The notes: generated by a model not told the origin, from the letters alone. Numbered from the stretch's first letter, positions 25,963 to 33,166 are shown. The stretch: 41,151 bases of DNA from Protofrankia sp. CiP1_Cm_nod1 (GCF_920888515.1 NZ_CAKKTM010000035.1:1-41151), one strand, 5' to 3'. A program made the numbers and translations.

Positions 25963-26763
25963 GTGGCGCACATCGTTCAGGGCTTCCAGTATCGGCCGGT
26001 CCGCAACACCGCTGGCGACACGATCCATCCGGTCGGCCTCGTGCTGCACGTCGCACAGGGCAACGGCTCCCAGTTCGGCTGGTTCAACGATCCGCAATCG
26101 CAGGCATCGTCGAACTTATGGGTGGGCAAGGCCGGGCAGCGTGAGCAGTACGTGCCCTCGGACGTCCGGGCGTGGGCGCAGGCGGCGGGAAACAGCACAT
26201 ACGACTCGATCGAGACCGAGGGTTTCGACACCGAGGCGCTGACCCCGGAGCAGATCGAGAGCGTGGCCGTGGCTTACGCCGACGGTGTGCGTGCTTTTGG
26301 CTGGGCGCTGGCCGTGACGGACACGCCCGGCCAGTCCGGATTGATTACTCATAGCGCAGGAAGGGCGGCCTGGGGCAATCATCCGGGTTGCCCGGGTGGT
26401 ATCCGCACCGGCCAGCGTCATCAGATCATTGCGAGGGCCGCGCAGATCGCGGGAGGCCCGACGTCGCCTGTGCAGCCCAAAGTGGTGGCTCTGCAGCATG
26501 CGGTGCACGTGGTCGCGGACGGGACCTGGGGCCCGGTCACCGACGCGGCGCTCGCCGAGGTCCGGGCCAACCGGCATACCAGGGCCCAGCAGGCCGCGGT
26601 CGGTGCGGCCGTCGACGGCGCCTGGGGCCCCCTGTCGCAGGCGGCATATGTCGTGACGGTACGGACGATCCAGTCCATCCTCGGAGTGGGGGTGGACGGG
26701 GTCTGGGGGCCGGTCACCGACCAGGCTTTCGTTGCCGTCCGCAACGATCATTTCACCGGCTGA
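25963..26763 (+). CDS. N-acetylmuramoyl-L-alanine amidase (PGRP/T7-lysozyme fold) with peptidoglycan-binding-like repeats
   Basis: A 266-aa cell-wall hydrolase that should cut the MurNAc-L-Ala bond. Zinc ligands are likely His29 (LVLHVAQG), His130 (GLITHSAGR) and Cys143 (HPGCPGG), with acid residues in ETEGFD. After residue 155 there are three DGxWGPxT/S elements (DGTWGPVTD, DGAWGPLSQ, DGVWGPVTD) resembling peptidoglycan-binding repeats. No signal peptide is visible, as in phage endolysins. GTG 25963 is used; no ribosome binding site precedes it, but a promoter is placed for leaderless translation. It overlaps the convergent gene at 26748 by 16 nt. It could be a phage remnant or a host remodelling/defence enzyme. 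Confidence 0.87.
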   Translation: MAHIVQGFQYRPVRNTAGDTIHPVGLVLHVAQGNGSQFGWFNDPQSQASSNLWVGKAGQREQYVPSDVRAWAQAAGNSTYDSIETEGFDTEALTPEQIESVAVAYADGVRAFGWALAVTDTPGQSGLITHSAGRAAWGNHPGCPGGIRTGQRHQIIARAAQIAGGPTSPVQPKVVALQHAVHVVADGTWGPVTDAALAEVRANRHTRAQQAAVGAAVDGAWGPLSQAAYVVTVRTIQSILGVGVDGVWGPVTDQAFVAVRNDHFTG

Positions 26764-27221
26764 TCCCATTCGGCTACGAGAGCGTCCCAGGTACGGTAAC
26801 GAGCCACCGGATAAGCGGTGGACACGACCCCGTTGGGGTCGACAACGGCCACCGGATATCCAAGCTGTGCCCGGTACCCGCGTTCGCTGACGACAATGCG
26901 GCCGCCGAGGCGGGCCGCGCCGACGACGATCGGCCGCGACGTCCACCTCGGGGTGGCCGCCGCGGCAAGTTCGTGTGCCGACAGCCATGCGTACAACCCG
27001 CAGACACAGTCCTCGCCCGGCATCCGCGGATGCGGTGTCAAGGGCGACTGAGACATCTGGCCGCCGAGGTCGTCCCGCGCACCGCGCAGGCAGAACGCCT
27101 TGGTGAGGCCGTCGGGGCGCCACAACAACAGGCCGGCCGGGAACGGTGACCACGGCGTCCATGCCGGGCGTAACCGGCCAGCGCCGTCCACCGCCCACTG
27201 GCGCCAGCCGATGACGCTCAC
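26748..27221 (-). CDS. Conserved hypothetical protein with CxCGLYAW motif
   Basis: A 157-aa protein of unknown function. It contains GEDCVCGLYAWLSAHEL in the middle, preceded by a Cys (FCLRGA), and later VVGAARLGGRIVVSERGYRA and GYPVAVV. I recall short actinobacterial proteins with a Cys-x-Cys-GLYA core followed by a G-x-I-x-V-x-x-x-G-[FY]-RA segment, so it is probably a real family. The clustered cysteines could bind zinc, but a four-residue site is not clear. GTG 27221 overlaps the stop of the 45-aa upstream gene (GTGA), implying co-translation. It is convergent with the amidase, with a 16-nt overlap. Confidence 0.7.
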   Translation of the reverse strand: MSVIGWRQWAVDGAGRLRPAWTPWSPFPAGLLLWRPDGLTKAFCLRGARDDLGGQMSQSPLTPHPRMPGEDCVCGLYAWLSAHELAAAATPRWTSRPIVVGAARLGGRIVVSERGYRAQLGYPVAVVDPNGVVSTAYPVARYRTWDALVAEWDQPVK

Positions 27222-27355
27222 CTGCCTGCCGGCACGGGTTCGGTTTCGACCGGTTCAGCCGGTTCGGCCGGTTCGGGCAGGGCCAGCGGCTCCTGCTCCG
27301 GCCAGGAGATCGGTTCGTCCTCGACGATCCGCAGCGGCTCACCTACATTTGACAT
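27218..27355 (-). CDS. 45-aa acidic, Pro/Glu-rich small protein coupled to the CxCGLYAW gene
   Basis: A short open frame starting with ATG at 27355 (MSNVGEPLRIVEDEPISWPE) and ending in Pro-Glu-Pro-Ala-Glu-Pro repeats before a TGA that overlaps the next gene's GTG by 4 nt. It has about 12 Glu/Asp against 2 Arg, so it is strongly acidic and probably unstructured. A purine-rich GAGGGAA lies upstream, with somewhat long spacing. The coupling and regular third-position GC support translation. Function unknown: it might be a partner, inhibitor or tail of the downstream protein, but nothing in the sequence decides this. Confidence 0.55.
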   Translation of the reverse strand: MSNVGEPLRIVEDEPISWPEQEPLALPEPAEPAEPVETEPVPAGR

Positions 27356-27425
27356 ACATCAACGTTCCCTCGCCCCGCCGCGCCGGTCAATATCCCTGCC
27401 GTCATCCCGGCCGTCCGCGCCGGTC

Positions 27426-27668
27426 TCAACGCAGGCGCAGGATCTGTAGGCCGTGGTCGGCCAGGAGGGCTGGCAGGTGACGGATGGTCGCGATGGCCCT
27501 GGCGCGCTGGTCGTCCGGGAGATCCGGCCAGTCGACGAGCAGGTTGTGCTGTCTGCGGCCGTCGTCGCGGCCCGGGGCGAACGTCCAGCCCTGGCCGCGC
27601 CGTTGCGCGCACCGGCGGCTCCAGCACAGCCGGTTGCCTGAGGACCCGCACCACGCCCGCCGCCGGGT
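27426..27668 (-). pseudogene. RyR-domain-like fragment lacking a normal start codon
   Basis: An 80-codon open stretch between two stops. Its last 55 residues read GWTFAPGRDDGRRQHNLLVD, then WPDLPDDQRARAIATIRHLP, ALLADHGLQILRLR and stop. This fits the RyR-type repeat pattern (G-W-x-[YF]-x-P-x-RD...H..L..W..LP......A....P..L...G..I). Third positions are almost all G/C, as in real genes here. There is no ATG, GTG or TTG in the frame; only a CTG (27629) could start it, in mid-domain. An in-frame TGA at 27669-27671 separates it from an upstream open stretch. It is probably a decayed or frameshifted gene, or less likely a CTG-initiated small protein. Confidence 0.5.
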
Positions 27669-27924
27669 TCAGCCGCCGGGGCCCGGCGTCCAGCCGTGCG
27701 GGCGTCCAGGCGCTCGCCGACCGTACGCGAAGGACGACAAATAGATGACAAGCTGGACTTGGACGAAGTATCGCCGAATATATCTACAGTCCGGTAGCCT
27801 TCAGGCGCCACACTTGTCGCACGGTATGACGACGTAACAGCGCGGGCCTCGTTCAACGGTTTGTGAGCCGCCTGTAGCCGTTGGGATCCCGTCGGCTCCG
27901 CGACACAACAAAAACGGGGGAGCA

Positions 27925-28875
27925 ATGGATAAGCCGGACATGCTTGCGCAATCAGCCGACGCGGCTCGCGCGCTGTCAGCCGGTCGCGGTGGGAAAGCAC
28001 GCGTCCGCCTGACCGGGCTGGATGCGGACGTTTTTCGCCATCCGCTCGACCGGCAGGCCGCCCAGAGCCTCAAGCGCGTGCCGGGGTTCGACAAGGCGGT
28101 CGCGAAGTTCATCGAGTGGGGCTGGGAGCGTAAGGAGTACATCGAGCTCACCGCGTCGGGGGTGCGGGTCGGGCCCCGCCAGCTGCCCCGCGTCCACGGC
28201 CTGCTCCGCGAGACCTGCGCGGTCCTCGACATTCCGGAACCCGAACTCTACGTCCGCAAGGGGCCTACGAACGCCTACACGTCGGGGCACAACAATCCCT
28301 ACATCGTGCTGTTCACCGAACTGGTCGACACCATGTCCGAGGACGAGCTCCTCGCCGTCATCGCCCACGAGGCCGGGCACATCAAGTGCGGGCACGTCCT
28401 CCACAAGACGATGGCGCGGGTTTTCACCGGCGCGGCGACTGCGGGGCTGCGACGCACGAACCCGATGACGGCCATCGTCGGGGTAGGTGTCCGCGCGGCG
28501 CTCAAGAGCTACGACCGGGCTTCCGAGTTCACCGCCGACCGCGCCGCGATGCTGACCACCCAGGACCTGCACGCCTGTGTCGGGATGATGATGAAGATCG
28601 CCGGTGGTGTCCAGACCGACCAGATGGACACCACCGCCTTCCTCGAGCAGGCGCGTCACCTCGATGACCTTGCCAGCGCGAGCAACATTTCCCGTTTCCA
28701 CCGTTTCCAGCTCCGTATTGGCGGTGATCACCCGCTCCTGGTTGAGCGCGCCCGCCGCTTCGATGAGTGGATCATGAGTGGCCAGCCCGGTGTTGTCCTC
28801 GCGCGGTACGGCACCACGGCCGTCCCTACTCAGCCGACGGACGGCGTGAACAGCCTAGACCGCTACCAGCGGTAG
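27925..28875 (+). CDS. M48-family zinc metallopeptidase
   Basis: A 316-aa peptidase. The zinc motif HEAGH is at residues 148-152 (VIAHEAGHIKCGH), and the third ligand Glu201 lies in ASEFTADRAAM. These are diagnostic of the M48 (HtpX/Ste24-like) family. The N-terminal region includes RHPLDRQAAQSLKRVPGFDK, typical of the YggG-like/soluble subgroup. A weakly hydrophobic segment (VFTGAATAGL to VGVGVRAAL) is not a strong transmembrane helix, so a cytoplasmic or membrane-peripheral enzyme is likely. ATG 27925 has GGGGGAG upstream. Probably protein quality control under stress; substrates unknown. It is transcribed alone. Confidence 0.9.
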   Translation: MDKPDMLAQSADAARALSAGRGGKARVRLTGLDADVFRHPLDRQAAQSLKRVPGFDKAVAKFIEWGWERKEYIELTASGVRVGPRQLPRVHGLLRETCAVLDIPEPELYVRKGPTNAYTSGHNNPYIVLFTELVDTMSEDELLAVIAHEAGHIKCGHVLHKTMARVFTGAATAGLRRTNPMTAIVGVGVRAALKSYDRASEFTADRAAMLTTQDLHACVGMMMKIAGGVQTDQMDTTAFLEQARHLDDLASASNISRFHRFQLRIGGDHPLLVERARRFDEWIMSGQPGVVLARYGTTAVPTQPTDGVNSLDRYQR

Positions 28876-28881
28876 TTTGTT

Positions 28882-28955
28882 GGACCGCCAGCATCATCCG
28901 TGATGGTCCCGTATCTGTCAGGACCGTGCCCCGGTGGGGCCCGACACCTTGGTCC
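28882..28955. terminator. Two consecutive hairpins between convergent genes
   Basis: Hairpin A: GGACC (28882-28886) and CATCA (28892-28896) pair with TGATG (28901-28905) and GGTCC (28905-28909), the two helices sharing the G at 28905. Hairpin B: GGACC (28921-28925) and GCCCC (28928-28932) pair with GGGGC (28936-28940) and GGTCC (28951-28955). They lie between the M48 stop and the dihydroorotate dehydrogenase-like stop, so they may end both transcripts. No T-run is present. Confidence 0.4.
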
Positions 28956-28990
28956 GGCCGGCGGCATTTCGTCTGGAGCGGATCGGCTTC

Positions 28991-29938
28991 TCAGAACAGA
29001 TCGACGTAGTCGGTGAGGATGTCGCCGAAGACGCCGGCGTCGCCGTTACGGTTCCAGAAGGCGGTGGCGGCCTGTACCGCCGTCGCGCCGGCGCACAGGA
29101 AGTCGGCGATGTCGCGGCCGCGGGACACCCCGCCCGCGCCGATCAGCTCGACCGTCTCCGGCAGCAGCCGCCGCAGCTGGCGTACCTGGCCGAGCGCCAC
29201 GGGCCGCAGCGCGGCACCCGCGAGCCCGGCCAGTTCGACGTCGATCACCGGCCGGTTCGCCTCGTCCAGGACGAAGGCGTTCGGGAAGGTGTTGACCGCG
29301 CAGACGAACCGCGGGCCTTGCGGTGTGCCGGACAGCCTCGCCACCAGGCCGGCCAGTGCGGCCAGCCCGGCCGGGTCCGAGAACGGGGAGATCTTTATGC
29401 CGAAGGGCGGTGGTTGTCGATCCGCACTGTCGCCGGCGGCGGTGGAGGTGGCCGCGGCCGTGGTGAGCGCCTGGCTCACCTGGGCGCAGATCGCCTCGGT
29501 CCGGTCGTTGTCGAAACACGCGATGCGTTTCTGCCGGCCGTCGTCCCAGACGTTCGGGCAGGCCAGGTTGAGCTCGATGATGTCGACGCCGGCGAGCGCC
29601 ACGTCATGGGCGACGACGGCGTACTCGGCCTCGCTGAATCCGGCGATGCTCACGACGAGTGGTTTACCGGCGGCATGCGCCATCGAGATCATGGCGGGCA
29701 GGTGCTCACGGTAGTACGCAAGCCCCGGATTGGGCAGGCCGAGCGCGTTGAGCGAGAAGAAATCCCCGGGGTAGTAGACGTTGCCGCCGTTCCCGGTGCG
29801 CGGCCGCAGGGTGATGGAGCCGACGACGACGGCGGACACGGCGCTGCGGGCGAGCACGCTCACCTCGTCCAGGCTCTTGCACGTGCCCGCGGCGTTCATC
29901 AGCGGATGCTCAAGTTCGACTCCGCACAGCGCTGCCAC
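28991..29938 (-). CDS. Class 1A dihydroorotate dehydrogenase-like flavoprotein
   Basis: A 315-aa FMN-binding TIM barrel. Signature segments: HPLMNAAGTCKS, VVVGSITLRPRTGNGG, NALGLPNPG, IIELNLACPNVWDDGRQK (with the nucleophile-region Cys), FGIKISPF, and the FMN phosphate site ELIGAGGVSRGRDIADFL. Class 1A enzymes oxidise dihydroorotate with fumarate. Actinobacteria normally use a class 2 quinone-linked enzyme in the pyrimidine operon, so this may be a second enzyme or a homologue with another substrate. GTG 29938 is preferred (GGAAGG 6 nt upstream) over GTG 29944. An Ala/Thr/Asp-rich insertion is present near residues 161-176. It stands alone on the minus strand. Confidence 0.8.
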   Translation of the reverse strand: MAALCGVELEHPLMNAAGTCKSLDEVSVLARSAVSAVVVGSITLRPRTGNGGNVYYPGDFFSLNALGLPNPGLAYYREHLPAMISMAHAAGKPLVVSIAGFSEAEYAVVAHDVALAGVDIIELNLACPNVWDDGRQKRIACFDNDRTEAICAQVSQALTTAAATSTAAGDSADRQPPPFGIKISPFSDPAGLAALAGLVARLSGTPQGPRFVCAVNTFPNAFVLDEANRPVIDVELAGLAGAALRPVALGQVRQLRRLLPETVELIGAGGVSRGRDIADFLCAGATAVQAATAFWNRNGDAGVFGDILTDYVDLF

Positions 29939-30416
29939 GGCCACCCTTCCCGAGATCCGTGTTTCCGGTGTGGTTCGCCTTCTCCAGGAGACAGTATCGA
30001 ATTCCTGTTCCTGGCCGCGGCGCGTGGGTCAGGGGCGTTATGGCCGGATGTATCCACCGTGTCGTGTGCCGGGCGTTTCCGCCGGGCCGGCGCTGCGTGC
30101 GGGGCGTCTCCGGGGCGTCTCCGGGCCGGATCGCCCGTCAACCGTTCCGCACGTTCTGTCCTCGTCCTGTTTCTGTTCGTGGCCGGTATTCGGCACCGGC
30201 CCACGTTTGGCCTCCCTGACGGCTGCCGAAGAAGACAGGGTCGGCCGCATCGCGCTGCGGCGGCCCGGCACCGGCCAGCGTCATCGGTGCTCATCGGCGT
30301 CACCGGTGCTCATCGGCATCCACCGGCGCCACCGGTCGTGGCGTCCGGCGGCGGAGGCCGACACCAGGAAAGTGCTACCGGGAAAATATACGACCGACGC
30401 AGGAAGAAGGCTGACG
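29939..30416. other. Intergenic region with small direct repeats
   Basis: 478 nt between a minus-strand gene and a plus-strand gene, so both promoters should lie here. A direct repeat, CGGTGCTCATCGG followed by CGTCAC or CATCCAC (30285-30303 and 30304-30323), is visible. I see no gene with ribosome binding site and plausible composition. Confidence 0.4.
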
Positions 30417-30659
30417 ATGGCGACTGGTGGAACAGGATTCAGTGACGTCGTCCACGACCTGATCTCGGTGCAGTATCACGCCCTCAAGGGGAGCCGTGAA
30501 TACGAACAGTTCATCCGTGATGCGGATGCGGAGGGACAGCCGGAGATAGCCAGCTTCTTCCGGGCCGTCCTGGAACAGGATGCCGAGCGCGCGGTCGCGT
30601 GCCATCGTTATCTGTCCCGGCTGTCCGGCCACGCGCCGGCCGGCTCGATCGTCCGCTGA
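30417..30659 (+). CDS. Small ferritin-like/rubrerythrin-like four-helix half protein
   Basis: An 80-aa all-helical protein. FSDVVHDLISVQYHALKGSR, then EYEQFIRDADAEGQPEIASF and FRAVLEQDAERAVACHRYL form two amphipathic helices. Glu and His residues are spaced as in ferritin-like proteins (E..., EQD..., CH). I recall short bacterial homologues of about 70-80 aa annotated only as hypothetical. A dimer could complete a four-helix bundle with a di-iron site, but the ligand set is not proven. ATG 30417 has AGGAAGAAGG upstream, which rejects the longer frame. It stands alone; a repeat array follows the stop. Confidence 0.7.
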   Translation: MATGGTGFSDVVHDLISVQYHALKGSREYEQFIRDADAEGQPEIASFFRAVLEQDAERAVACHRYLSRLSGHAPAGSIVR

Positions 30660-30668
30660 GGGGCTCCA

Positions 30669-30708
30669 CTGAGGGGCTGAGAGATCGCCTGAGGGGCTGA
30701 GAGATCGT
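30669..30708. repeat. 20-bp tandem duplication just after the ferritin-like gene
   Basis: Two perfect copies of CTGAGGGGCTGAGAGATCGC (30669-30688, then 30689-30708, the last base diverging). A partial copy, CTGAGGGGCTC, overlaps the gene's own stop codon upstream. Confidence 0.8.
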
Positions 30709-30910
30709 CGGGAGCGTGCGGGGCCGTTCCGCGCGGTAGGCCGCGTTCGTCCGGAGCCCCGGGCCAGCGGCCGGAGCCGACCCGCGGGCGCCGACCTGGC
30801 GGGAGCTCCGGCCCGGCGCCCGAGACCCATGCGGGCGCCGAGGCCCGAGGCCCGAGAGTCGAAGGGAGGCATCGGCGGGATCCTTAGAAGCGCTGGGATC
30901 AGCGCTGGGA

Positions 30911-31333
30911 TCAGAAGCGCACGGTCTCGACGTCCGCGCCGCCGTGCAGGGCCCGCCACAGATCACCGAACGAGTCGTACTGTTCCCGCTTGGGGCGGGC
31001 GGCAAGTCTCTCGACGAGCTGTTCCGGAGCGTTACGGACACGCAGCGTGTAGGCGAGCTGGGCGGCTCGGGCGGGGAAGTCGTGGCGGTCGAACCACCGG
31101 GCGAGCTCGGAGCGGGCCTCGACCGCCGCGGCGGTGTCCGTGCTGGTGGCGGCCTTGTTCTCCGGCCGTTCCGGGATCACCGCCACCTGGGGCTGATCCT
31201 CGCCGGGAGGTTCCGCGGAGCGCCATTCCTCGGTGCGCGTGTCCCGTCGCGCCCGCACGATCCCGTACACCTCATGGGCGAGGTTGTCGTCCTTGGCGGG
31301 GCCGTGCTTGGTGCTGCCGCGCTGCATCGACAT
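30911..31333 (-). CDS. DUF2795 family protein
   Basis: A 140-aa protein. The N-terminal half has the pattern QRGSTKHGPAKDDNLAHEVY, then RTEEWRSAEPPGEDQPQV, a conserved hydrophilic region in actinobacterial DUF2795 proteins. The C-terminal half has RSELARWFDRHDFPARAAQL, NAPEQLVERLAARP and FGDLWRALHGG, the DUF2795 helical domain. Function is unknown; homologues are often found with stress or spore-related genes. ATG 31333 has AGGAG upstream. A Pro-rich gene ends 45 nt upstream on the same strand, so the two may form an operon. Confidence 0.85.
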   Translation of the reverse strand: MSMQRGSTKHGPAKDDNLAHEVYGIVRARRDTRTEEWRSAEPPGEDQPQVAVIPERPENKAATSTDTAAAVEARSELARWFDRHDFPARAAQLAYTLRVRNAPEQLVERLAARPKREQYDSFGDLWRALHGGADVETVRF

Positions 31334-31378
31334 CTTCGTGCTCCTGTTGTTGATCGTGTTTCTCGGGCGCTTCCCGCG

Positions 31379-31765
31379 TTACGGCCGCCCCGGTCCGTGC
31401 CGGGAGGCGGGCCACTGCTCCGGCGGGAGGATGCCGGGGCCGGGCGGTGGGAGGTCAGGACCGGGACCGGGACCGGGCAGATCGGGCCCAGGGTCCGGAC
31501 CGGGCAGATCGGGCCCAGGGTCCGGACCGGGCAGATCGGGCCCAGGGTCTGGCGGGGCGGGCCCTGGGCCGGGCTGCGGGACGTCCGGGCCGGGCGTCGG
31601 TGTCGGGCCGGGCGTCGGTGTCGGGCCGGGAGACGGTGTCGGGCCGGGAGACGGTGGCAGGTCGGTGGCCGCGGGCCCGGGCCGGGCGCTGGGCTGGCCG
31701 GATGCCGGCCGGGAAGAGGCCGGCCGTGCGGAGGACGGGCCGCCGCGCGCGACAACTAAGATCAT
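31379..31765 (-). CDS. Pro/Gly-rich low-complexity protein
   Basis: A 128-aa frame beginning MILVVARGGPSSARP with a strong GGAGGG ribosome binding site 7-8 nt upstream. Most of the protein is Pro-Gly-Asp/Thr repeats: PSPGPTPTPGP, and three copies of a nine-residue DLPGPDPGP unit. The 27-bp and 18-bp DNA repeats beneath keep the frame. There is no signal peptide or recognisable domain. Proximity to the DUF2795 gene and the ribosome binding site argue it is translated. Low complexity and repeat-driven composition mean a chance frame cannot be excluded. Confidence 0.45.
   Translation of the reverse strand: MILVVARGGPSSARPASSRPASGQPSARPGPAATDLPPSPGPTPSPGPTPTPGPTPTPGPDVPQPGPGPAPPDPGPDLPGPDPGPDLPGPDPGPDLPGPGPGPDLPPPGPGILPPEQWPASRHGPGRP
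31474..31550. repeat. 27-bp tandem repeat, nearly three copies
   Basis: Units at 31474-31500, 31501-31527 and 31528-31550 (partial), beginning CGGGCAGATCGGGCCCAGGG. They encode the Pro-rich repeats of the minus-strand gene. The unit is a multiple of three, so length variants stay in frame. Confidence 0.9.
31585..31656. repeat. 18-bp tandem repeat, four copies in two variants
   Basis: Units at 31585-31602, 31603-31620, 31621-31638 and 31639-31656. The core TCGGGCCGGG is followed by CGTCGGTG in the first two copies and AGACGGTG in the last two. They also lie inside the Pro-rich coding frame. Confidence 0.9.
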
Positions 31766-32216
31766 GATACGCCCTCCGTGGAACGAAACGGTCGATGATC
31801 GGGATACGGCGGGGCGGCCGCGGCTGGTCGCCATGCCGGCCGACTCCTGCCACCTTCCACGGACATGGCATCTCGAACCGTCCATGGCATCCCGAACCGT
31901 CCAGGTACCTGGAGAGGGGCCCGGGGCGCCGGGAACCGGGCCGGTCGCGGGCCGCCCGGGCCCCGGTCGTTCCCGGAGCGGCCCAGCGGATCCCCGCCGC
32001 GGGGATCACGGTCGCCCGGTCTCCGGTTCCGTCCGAAAGAGCGGCTGTGCGGGTGTGCCGGGCACGCTGGACGGGGAAGTGGAGAAGACGACGAGGAAGT
32101 GGAGAAGACAGGGAAGCGGAGAGGAAGCGGAGGAACGGCATGCCCCACGCGGGCCCGCGAACCGGGATCACGGGCCTGTGGCCTGGGAAGGCGTGCGGTC
32201 CGGGAGGTGAGCCTCG
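31766..32216. promoter_or_regulatory. Divergent intergenic region with 19-bp repeat and polypurine tract
   Basis: 451 nt between the Pro-rich gene (minus) and the CBS gene (plus). It contains two 19-bp direct repeats, CATGGCATCTCGAACCGTC at 31864-31882 and a one-mismatch copy at 31883-31901. An almost pure purine tract of about 60 nt lies at 32073-32135. No gene is supported. Confidence 0.4.
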
Positions 32217-33020
32217 ATGGCGAACGTACTCAGCGTGACCAGTGTGCCGCCGGTGACGGTACGGCGGTACAGGACGATCGGGGAAGCGGCCCATGAGATG
32301 GACATCCACGGCGTGGGTGCTCTTCTCGTCATGGACGATCGTGACCACTTGGTCGGTATTGTCACCGATCGTGACATTGTGTTGCGGGGGGTTGCTCGTG
32401 GCGTCCCGATGGAGGCATCCATTGACCGTCTGATGACGACGGAGGTCTTCACCCTGCCCGCTGACGTGGAGATCGACCGCGCGTACGAGGTATTTCGCGA
32501 TCACGCGCTGCGGCGGCTGCCCGTCCTCGACGGCGGCCGGGTCGTGGGGGTCCTCTCCATCGACGATCTCCTCATCCGTGACGCGCGGCGGATCGAGGAC
32601 GTGGTACGCCCCCTCGCCCGGGAGGTCATCGCCCGGCACCGCAGGACGCCGGTGGGCGCGGGCGGGGCCGTCCGTGCCGGTGACGGCGCCGCCCATGCCG
32701 ACAACGGCGGCGCCTACGCCGGGACCGGCGCCGGGAGGGGCGGCACCTACGCCGACAGCGGGGTGATCGCGTCCCGCCGGCTGGTGCGGGCCCACCCCGG
32801 TGACACCCTGGTCATCCACGGGCGGACGCTGGGCCGGCCGGAACGGTCCGGCGAGATCCTGGAGGTGCGTTCCCCCTCGGGCGACCCGCCATTCCTGGTC
32901 AGCTGGTCCGACTCCGACCATGTCAGTTTCACCTATCCGGGCCCGGACGCGGAGGTGCGTCCGCGTGCCGAGGCGGCGACGGCGGCCACCGGCGAGCGGG
33001 CCGGCAACGGGCAACGGTAG
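32217..33020 (+). CDS. CBS-pair protein with C-terminal DUF1918 domain
   Basis: A 267-aa cytoplasmic protein. Two CBS motifs form one Bateman module (about residues 5-130): GVGALLVMDDRDHLVGIVTD then RDIV, and LRRLPVLDGGRVVGVLSIDD then LLIRDA. Such modules bind adenosine nucleotides. A Gly/Ala-rich linker (about 145-180) leads to a DUF1918 domain (RRLVRAHPGDTLVIHGRTLG to PPFLVSWSDSDHVSFTYPGP). DUF1918 is a small beta domain found beside CBS and stress proteins in actinobacteria. ATG 32217 has GGGAGG upstream at 9-nt spacing. The phosphoribosyltransferase gene follows on the same strand after 146 nt. Likely an energy- or stress-responsive regulator. Confidence 0.9.
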   Translation: MANVLSVTSVPPVTVRRYRTIGEAAHEMDIHGVGALLVMDDRDHLVGIVTDRDIVLRGVARGVPMEASIDRLMTTEVFTLPADVEIDRAYEVFRDHALRRLPVLDGGRVVGVLSIDDLLIRDARRIEDVVRPLAREVIARHRRTPVGAGGAVRAGDGAAHADNGGAYAGTGAGRGGTYADSGVIASRRLVRAHPGDTLVIHGRTLGRPERSGEILEVRSPSGDPPFLVSWSDSDHVSFTYPGPDAEVRPRAEAATAATGERAGNGQR

Positions 33021-33166
33021 CTGACTGGTAGCGGACAGTGGCCAGTAGTGGACGATGGCAGCCGGTAGGCGGCTGGGAGCCAGTGGCGACCGGTAGGTGG
33101 CCGGCTGCCGCTACCGGATGCCATCCGTGACGTCCCGGTACGGTCGCTCTGAGACGGAGGTGGCGG

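Noticed and set aside
24536-26056. 506-codon minus-strand frame over the lyase pair
   Set aside because: Covers two well-supported plus-strand genes; composition is Arg/Gly/Val shadow with no motif.
25963-26763. Prophage as explanation for the amidase
   Set aside because: No integrase, holin, capsid or tail gene and no attachment-site repeats seen around it; only the lysin-like gene and two unknown genes are present.
28934-30445. 503-codon plus-strand frame over the dihydroorotate dehydrogenase-like gene
   Set aside because: Antisense to a gene with clear FMN-site motifs; no ribosome binding site.
31233-32210. 325-codon plus-strand Gly/Pro-rich frame
   Set aside because: Antisense to the DUF2795 and Pro-rich genes; the composition comes from the tandem repeats, and no start signal is present.
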